Origin: Drechslera avenae
Taxonomy: Eukaryota; Ascomycota; Dothideomycetes; Pleosporales; Pleosporaceae
DNA length: 64,000 bases
Assembly (NCBI GenBank): GCA_034640345.1
Contig: JAXRVH010000028.1
Location: 66,297 to 130,296 of the forward strand
Reading direction: 5' to 3'
Shown: piece by piece, positions 57,646-64,000 of the stretch
Numbering within the stretch: the stretch's first letter is position 1
How the letters are laid out: every line of letters begins with the position of its first letter
Program-made: the position numbers and the translations under genes
Notes under the pieces: model-generated
Database searches by the model: none
What the model was told of the DNA's origin: nothing
The model's input: only the letters and a program-made list of their open reading frames with translations

Positions 57646-58323
57646 TCACAGCTCACCAACCTTCTTCATGGCCCTCCCATTACACTCGCCCACATCCAGC
57701 GCAACCAAGAACCTACTCACTGCATTATACGCCGCAATCGTAGCCGTCAACTCCACAACCTTGGCATCGTCGCCCAGCACCCCTATCACCATGTTCGCAA
57801 CCTCATCCTCAACCTTGACCCCAACAGTCATCTGATCCGTATAAACCATGACCGCATACTCCTCCTTGCTGAATCCCAGTAGCCCCTCCTTCTCCACCAT
57901 TCCGTGTCGAGTGACGGGTAGGTCGAAGATTGTTTGCAGAACTTCCTTGGAAACGCCTGCTTTGAGCGCAAGTGCGGCGTGCACGTCCCATTCATGCACT
58001 GCGTGGTTGAGTACTGCCACGCGGCTGATTGCTAGCTCCTTGAGATTGTCGGATAGACTGGTTTTTGTACGGATGGCGCCGATGAACGAGTTCCAGCCAT
58101 CTGCTACGGCCGGGTTGTGGAGAAGGGCGAGATCGAGGGGGATGAGGGGGCGGGGCTTTCGTCGCTCGGCGATGCGTTGGTAGATTGGGATGGATTCCTC
58201 GTCTGTAGGTACGCTTGGGGCGTATGGGATGCGCATTTTAGATGTGGTTGAAGATGTGAGGCGGCGTAAGTGGGATGTGGTGGCTCGTACTAGTAAACTT
58301 GGCAGACGTGGACGGATGGACAT
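57646..58323 (-). CDS. Carboxymuconolactone decarboxylase-family (AhpD-like) protein
   Basis: An intronless 225-residue frame. The core (ELAISRVAVLNHAVHEWDVHAALALKAGVSKE) matches the CMD/AhpD fold, in which an all-helical bundle carries a conserved E-x-x-H or C-x-x-C site; here the cysteines are absent and the EWDVH histidine remains. The N-terminal 29 residues are Arg/Ser/Thr-rich and could be a mitochondrial presequence, or translation may start at the internal Met30. Family members include 4-carboxymuconolactone decarboxylase and peroxide-defence proteins. Its place beside a ring-cleavage dioxygenase and a muconate cyclase favours an aromatic-catabolism role, by inference. Confidence 0.85.
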   Translation of the reverse strand: MSIRPRLPSLLVRATTSHLRRLTSSTTSKMRIPYAPSVPTDEESIPIYQRIAERRKPRPLIPLDLALLHNPAVADGWNSFIGAIRTKTSLSDNLKELAISRVAVLNHAVHEWDVHAALALKAGVSKEVLQTIFDLPVTRHGMVEKEGLLGFSKEEYAVMVYTDQMTVGVKVEDEVANMVIGVLGDDAKVVELTATIAAYNAVSRFLVALDVGECNGRAMKKVGEL

Positions 58324-58519
58324 TAAAGTCTGTAAATCAGGGTGGAGGGGCTATACGTATATATACCTGTTTTGCGGGACTAGGACGGATATACTTTCCG
58401 GCAGATATCACATCATTGGTCTGATTGAAGATATCACATGCATTCAGACAACTTGGGTTCAACAATGTAGGGTGGTTTTGGAAATCTCGCTATAAATACT
58501 TTCACCAAAAGGAAATCAC

Positions 58520-59587
58520 CTACAACCTGCTCTGCTCATCGAAAACGTTTGGTAGCCTGGGAATACCATCTAGTCTGCTCGTCTTCTTGCCTGCCGGCGC
58601 CAATGTGACGTTGTATTCCAAGTCAAGCTTCGCTTTGGGGTCATTGCTCGGCTTGAAGTCTAGCAGCAAGTCGTCCTTGACCGCAAACACAGTGTCATTG
58701 GTGACCCATTGGTCGTCACGTGGGTAGAGTTGGGTGATCAAGGGCTTGTAGTTGTCCGCTGAGACCATGAGATGGATGTGGGCGGGACGGAATGGGTGGC
58801 GGTCGAGCGTCTTGAAGAGCTGGCCAGCGGCGCCTATTGAAAGTTAGTTATACGCATGTATGATGATCAGAGATTTGACATACCGTCAGTAGGCAGCGAG
58901 TAAGCCGTGGGCTTGTAGCAGTAGTACCAGTATTCGCCCTTTTCGTTCGTCGTGAACTTGCCCCTCAAGTTGTTGGGCTCCTGGTTTTCGGGGTCTTGGA
59001 AATCGTACTTTCCGTTCGCACTCGCTTGCCAGATGTCGATGACGGCGTTGGGAATGCCCTTCTTGGTGTCTAGATCCCTCACTACGCCGTGCATAAGCGT
59101 GGTTTGGCCTTCGGGGTGTTCATTGCGGATGATGGTGTCGCCGAGCTCGCGGAAGGGGGAGTGTGGCGACCAGAAGGGGCCAAGAATTGTGGATGATGTG
59201 GGTGTTTCGCCAGACTCGTTGATGTGCTTGTGTGCGATTTCATCGACCAATCTAAGACATGATTAGCAAGCTTTCTGTGCAGCAGGTATGAATATCTTAC
59301 GATTCTACACCGAGAACATCGGAGATACGATGGGCCTCGTTTCTGGTGGCGGTGGTTGTCTTGCCAATGGAGTTTACAAATCGTACGCCCTCGAACCACT
59401 CGTCGTTGGTCAACTCGACTTCGCGGATAAAGTCGTGAAGATGCCTGATCATGCTGCTCATGACGAAGCGCGTCCTGTCTGGCACATTGGGTCCAATGGC
59501 GTTGATGACAGCATCAGTGAAGTTGGGGTCGAAACGGTGGGAGCCATTCTCCTGCACATTGGGCGCTTGCTGTGTGTTTGGGTTCAT
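58520..59587 (-). CDS. Intradiol ring-cleavage dioxygenase (catechol/hydroxyquinol type)
   Basis: Exons 59587-59301, 59251-58884 and 58833-58520 give 322 residues. An N-terminal helical dimerisation domain (about 1-105) precedes the catalytic beta-sandwich. Non-haem iron ligands are all present: Tyr178 (GKYDFQ), Tyr213 (PTAYSLPTDG), His237 and His239 (RPAHIH). ILGPFWSP and GVVRDLDTKKGIPNAVIDIWQA are family-typical. It cleaves catechol or hydroxyquinol between the hydroxyls to a muconate, using oxygen. Sequence alone does not separate catechol from hydroxyquinol preference. The ATG used is 27 bp inside a longer frame that lacks an upstream ATG. Divergent from the cyclase gene. Confidence 0.92.
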
Positions 59588-60124
59588 CTTGGATGTGTGA
59601 AAACAGTGTATCAAGTGATGTCAAGTGTAAAGTGCTGTGTAGTTAGATGTCACCTGGGGCACGAGGGGGTCTATTAAATAGCTCTTCAGTCTAGCCAGCC
59701 GTACCCAACCGCACCAGCACCGTTAGTAACGGCCGGCTCTGTAGCCGCACATCAGGCGACACTTCCATGTCAGAACCATGTGCGGCATGCTGCACCGGCT
59801 CTCAAGAGTGACCATGGGCGCAGGGAGCGATAGTGCCGAACGTTGCGCGTCAGGTCGCGATGGGTGCCCCGCGACGATTGGCGAATGGGGACGAGGCCAA
59901 TGTGGAAGAAGTCTTAGCCGGCACTTTTCCTGCGCGCAACCAACGCCCCGCCTTCGGATACACCTCGGCGGCATGCCAACGCGACGCGATGGTCTTGGGT
60001 ATGTTTGAAGTAGCGGGTAAAGGTCCGGTAGACATTGTCGGCGTAAGCACTTCTCATACAACTCGCCCTGATTGCAAGATAGCACATTTTTGTGAAGACA
60101 ACAACAACAACAACAACCGCCACC
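59588..60124. promoter_or_regulatory. Bidirectional promoter region, dioxygenase/cyclase
   Basis: About 540 bp between two divergent catabolic genes, suggesting co-regulation. An acaacaacaacaac tract lies directly before the cyclase ATG. No gene is supported inside. Confidence 0.5.
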
Positions 60125-61373
60125 ATGGTCAAACACCACCTTATGATTGGCACGTGGACGCCGCCAGGTGTGATAATCACCGTTGCATTTGACGATGAAA
60201 CGTTGAAGCTGGAGCTGGTGAAGAAGACGGATATCCCTGAAGATGAGCCTATTAGCTGGATGGCATTCGACGTATGTGCGCTACTCATGAAACTATGCGG
60301 TCGACAACGGCTGATGACCCGAAATGCAGCACCAGAGGAAGAACATCTACGGCGCATCGATGAAGAAATGGAGTTCGCATGAGGTCAAGAGCCCGAGCGA
60401 GATTGTACATACAGGGAGCTTTCCCATAGGCGGGCACCGTACGCGATACCACATGATCACGCTGTGTCACCACTGACGAACTTCTTGCAGCCAAAGCGAA
60501 CGACGCCGACACCAAGACCCGCGCCATATTTCTCCTTCCCAGCAAGAAGCCCCCGTACAACGTGTACTGCAATCCCTTTTACGACTATGCCGGCTACGGG
60601 AATGTCTTCTCCGTGAACTCCTCTGGCCACATCAAGGAAAACATCCAAAACTTCGAGTACTGCGACAAGACAGCCATCCATGGCATGGTTTTCGATCCCT
60701 CGGAATCATATCTCTACAGCGCCGACATGTGGGCAAACAGAGTATGGTGTCACAAGAAGATTGACGAGCAGGGCAAGCTGGAGACGGTAGGCTTCACTGA
60801 AGCACCTGCTCCAAAGGATCATCCTAGATGGGTAGAGATGCACCCTTCAGGTAACTATCTGTATGCTTTGATGGAGGGCGGAAATCGTCTGTGCGAATAT
60901 GTCATCGATCCGCAGACGAAGCTGCCAGTCTACACCCACAAGACGTACCCATTGATACCGCCTGGTAAGCCTTCGCCTCAGCCACATGACTCTTGTGCTG
61001 ATTGAATATGCTAGGTATTCCCAACGCCACCACAATGTACCGCTCAGACGTCTGCTTTCTGACAAAGTCCTCGCAATACCTATTCGCAACGTCCAGATCC
61101 AACTCGTTCAACCTCACCGGATATATTGCTGCTTTCAAGATTGCGCCCTCGGGTGCAATTGAGCGACAAATCTGCCTCAACCCCACGCCAACTTCTGGTG
61201 GGCACTCAAACGCGGTATCCCCATGCCCTTGGTCAGACGAGTGGCTTGCACTTACCGACGATGAAAAGGGCGGGGTTGAGATATACAGGTGGCACGATGA
61301 GTTTCTCGCAAGGGTCGCGAGACTAGAGATTGGTGAGAAGGGATTTGGCATGAATGCCATATGGTATGATTAG
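60125..61373 (+). CDS. Carboxy-cis,cis-muconate cyclase-like beta-propeller
   Basis: Exons 60125-60271, 60330-60438, 60491-60964 and 61015-61373 give 362 residues, the size of fungal 3-carboxy-cis,cis-muconate lactonizing enzyme. Beta-propeller blade motifs are visible: HHLMIGTWTPPGVI at the start, IHGMVFDPSESYLYSADMWANRVWCHK, HPRWVEMHPSGNYLYALMEGGNRLCEY, and SGGHSNAVSPCPWSDEWLALTDDEKGGVEIYRW (given in parts) near the end. It lactonises a muconate in the beta-ketoadipate route in the cytosol. Whether the substrate is carboxymuconate (protocatechuate branch) or muconate (catechol branch, fitting its neighbour) cannot be decided. Confidence 0.9.
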
Positions 61374-61836
61374 CTAAAGCATGTACCAATAGAAGAGGTA
61401 TAGTCGCATTACCGCCGCATATGCAAACACAAACAGCAAGACCCCCTGTGAACTGTTCTCTAGCCATGCAGACGCTCCTTGAATTGAAGAGGCCGAAAAA
61501 GAAAGTACATCCGATATGTGTTTCAAATGTCCTCTCCATATTTCCAAACCAGTGCCGAGTTGCGGGTTTATGTTCAGCCTCGGAAGCATCGAGGGGCAGT
61601 GTGGGGTGGTTTCTCGCCCGAGCTAGTGCCGGTCGGCAGATGTCATCGGGGAAGCCTCTTCTTCCCCAACCTTGTCATGTTGCGCACCAAAGGATTAGAG
61701 TAGTATAGTTACATGCCCAAATCTAAACAATTCACTCCTCTGTCGAACACCTCCTGACTATCGCTGCTTCCATCATTTCGTTTCAACGTTTCCCTCACAA
61801 CTAGAGTCTAGCTACCCCCACCCCACATCTCTCATC
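61374..61836. other. Intergenic, upstream of the EthD-hydrolase fusion gene
   Basis: About 460 bp. C/T- and C/A-rich leader just before the ATG at 61837. No gene or RNA is recognised. Confidence 0.4.
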
Positions 61837-63596
61837 ATGGCCGCGAAAGCAACCCCGGGCATTTTGTATGTGACTATGCAGCCCAAAGAGGGCTTGTCAG
61901 AAGCACAGTTTCACGATTGGTAAGTTGACGCTTCCATAGTCGTATCCTTGCCTCCTCGCGTTCTCATCTAACACTCTCCCCACAAAGGTACCAGAACGAA
62001 CACGGCCCCAACCGGCTTCGTCTCCCCTTCTGCAACAATGGCTTCCGCTACCGCGCAACCGACCTTGAAAACGCCGTCGGAACAAAAGACAAGCCAGAAT
62101 GGATGGCCATCTACGACTTTGACGAACTTGAGTGGCTCACCAGAGAACCATACATGAAGCTCCGTAGTGCACCAGTGCAATCTCAGCGGGAAAGGGACAC
62201 TATGAAGCAGATCTTTGTAGACCGAAGGTCATATGACTTGCTCCAGGAGTGGAAGGGCGGTGATTTCAAGGACCTGCAAAAAGTAGAGAATGAGGGCGAG
62301 AAGAATATCATGATTGCTGTAAGCTTTGCACTGCAAGATGGCGCGGACAAAGAGGAGGAACTGAAGAAGTGGTACGAAGAGGAGCATGTGCCGCTCCTAC
62401 AAAAGGTCCCAGGATGGAGAAGGACCAGGCGATTTGTCACCTCGTACCTGGACCTTGAGAGCGGACACAAGTCGGAGAAGGAATACCTTGCGCTGCATGA
62501 GTACGCGCCTCAGAATGGCTTGGGGGGACCAGAATTTGTAGCTGCTACTACAACCGAGTGGTGCGACAAGATATACAAGGATGTTGTCAAGGAGAGGAAG
62601 AGGCGAGTGTACGATTTATACTACACTTTTGGGGCTGCACAGCGCGACCTGCAAAGCCTAACAAGCAAGGATACAGCACCTGTAGAGTTTTCGGAAGGTC
62701 TGGTAAAGACCTATCCGGCGCACACGACATCTGAGAAGCGGCCGGTAATCGAAAGCTTTATTACAACCAAGGATGGCGTGCAGCTTCCGTACCGTCTCGA
62801 GGGTTCAAGCGACCCCAATGCACCACTACTAGTTCTTTCAAACAGCATCCTGGTCGACTATGGCATTTGGGACGAATTTCTGACGCACTTTTTGAAATTC
62901 ACAAACAACAAGTACCGCGTGCTACGTTACAGCACCCGCGGGCGCAACACTCTTCCAGCTGACTCGACGTCACCAATCAACCTAGACGTCCTTACGCAAG
63001 ATGTCATCGCCCTTCTCGATGCTCTCCGTGTGAAGAAGGCGTCAATAGTCGGTGTTTCTCTCGGAGGTGCAACAGCACTCAACGCAGGCCTCTCGTACCC
63101 AGACCGCATCTCCGCATTCATAGGCTGCGACACAAACGCCTTTGCTCCTCCCTCCAACGCCAACGCATGGAACGAGCGTGTGCAGGTCGCTGAGAAAGAA
63201 GGGCTGAAAGCCTCGTCGGGCGAGCCCATTGTCGGCGAAGAGCTGGCCGAAGTAACAGTGCGTCGCTGGTTCGTCAAGGAGTCGTACGAGGATGCAGAAC
63301 TGGCAAAGAAAGTCCAACGCGTAAAAGACATGGTAAAGACAAACTCGCTAGCTGGATTCCGCAACTCGGTCAAGGCACTGCATCAGTACGATATCCGGGA
63401 CAAGATGGCCGGGTACAAAGGCAAGGGCGCGTTCCTGGTAGGCGCCGGCGACGGCGTCCTGCCAAAGACTATGAAGGAGAACATGGCAGACAAACTGGGC
63501 AGCGGCGTTGAACTGCAGGTCATTGACGGCGCGGGACACTTGCCCATGGTGGAGAGGCCACAGGAGGTTGCACAGTTTGTTGCCAGGTTTCTTTGA
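61837..63596 (+). CDS. EthD-like domain fused to 3-oxoadipate enol-lactonase-like hydrolase
   Basis: Two exons (61837-61919, 61988-63596) give 563 residues. Residues 1 to about 230 form two ferredoxin-like (EthD/dimeric alpha-beta barrel) units: the first with GILYVTMQPKEGLSEAQFHDWY, the second with ALQDGADKEEELKKWYEEEHVP. The C-terminal alpha/beta hydrolase (about 275-563) has the nucleophile Ser385 in GVSLGG, Asp516 in GAGDGVLP and His545 in GAGHLPMVERP, like beta-ketoadipate enol-lactone hydrolases (PcaD). It would hydrolyse the lactone made downstream of the neighbouring cyclase. The N-terminal domains may handle an unstable intermediate or mediate assembly; this is inference. Confidence 0.88.
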
Positions 63597-64000
63597 GAGC
63601 TAGAGTATATGAATCATCACAATACGCCTCCACGAGACACATTGTGAGAAATAAACCAAAGTCAATCACGATGCTCTCCCGCGTGCTACTTGCCCTGTCC
63701 CGGTTTTCCATGTCTATATCTCGTTGCGCTGCGCGACTAACTGCACGGGGCCTAGCCCGCCAAACCTTCCCCGCAACAACCATACACCACCTGCGGGCGT
63801 CAGCTGGCCTTTTTCCCAATCACTCTGCCCATCCATGACTTGCAACTTTTAATGATGGACCAGGTTGGCCGCGTGGATACGACAAAATCCATGCATCATG
63901 CTCTCTACGACAGTTCAGCACGGCGACTTGGAAAAGCCCACACTAGCAAAGGAAAAGCACTTGGTTAGACCAGATGAACCTACCCCCCACGCAAAATGTC
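63597..64000. other. Right-end intergenic sequence
   Basis: About 400 bp after the fusion gene. Frames on both strands overlap and lack domains; nothing is supported. Confidence 0.4.

Noticed and set aside
61418..61703. Plus-strand frames between the cyclase and the fusion gene
   Set aside because: Short, overlapping in two frames and without domains; they lie in the expected UTR and promoter region.

Overview
This window is nuclear DNA from a filamentous ascomycete, most likely a dothideomycete of the Pleosporales type. The evidence is the short introns (about 45-80 bp, GT-AG with CTAAC/CTGAC-like branch sites), the gene content (Zn2Cys6 regulator, Atg7, Dbp9, DUR3-type urea symporter, PL4 rhamnogalacturonan lyase, beta-propeller muconate cyclase) and a repeat whose reading frame is broken by TAA/TAG codons as repeat-induced point mutation (RIP) would leave. 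The order is inferred from general resemblance; no search was run. For most multi-exon genes I rebuilt the splice sites by hand and checked that exon lengths sum to whole codons.

Left flank (1-8 kb): the 3' end of a POT/PTR2 peptide transporter, a Zn2Cys6 transcription factor, an HGGG-type alpha/beta hydrolase, a D-amino-acid oxidase and a tiny secreted peptide gene with its own TATA box. Then comes a gene-poor stretch (8-14.6 kb) with a RIP-like degraded 1-kb element between 13-bp direct repeats, and two copies of a 137-bp short repeat, each bracketed by its own 13-15-bp direct repeat.

Centre (14.6-30.3 kb): the most unusual part. One two-gene module occurs three times. Each module has an intronless minus-strand gene for a coiled-coil/polyproline protein, a 0.7-0.9 kb intergenic region, and a divergent plus-strand gene for a DUF6590-like protein. 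The three copies are strongly diverged in protein but keep layout, orientation, spacing and an 11-base word upstream of each DUF6590 gene. The third DUF6590 protein carries an added C-terminal array of 18 nonapeptide repeats (consensus Y-H-P-x-x-N-P-x-G). No function is known to me.

Right half (31-64 kb): mostly conserved genes. DBP9 (ribosome biogenesis), a secreted Val-Asp-rich protein, a gene-free 3.6 kb, DUR3-like urea symporter, PL4 lyase, dCMP deaminase and ATG7 (divergent pair), a gene-free 2.5 kb, a peroxisomal acyl-CoA/coumarate-CoA ligase ending in SKL, and a large AlkB-like dioxygenase with two zinc-ribbon-like cysteine clusters. The last block (56-63.6 kb) looks like a catabolic neighbourhood: isovaleryl-CoA dehydrogenase, a carboxymuconolactone-decarboxylase-family protein, an intradiol ring-cleavage dioxygenase, a beta-propeller muconate cyclase, and a protein fusing an EthD-like barrel to a 3-oxoadipate enol-lactonase-like hydrolase. 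Together these could carry ring cleavage through lactonisation and lactone hydrolysis of the beta-ketoadipate route. I saw no tRNA, rRNA or CRISPR.
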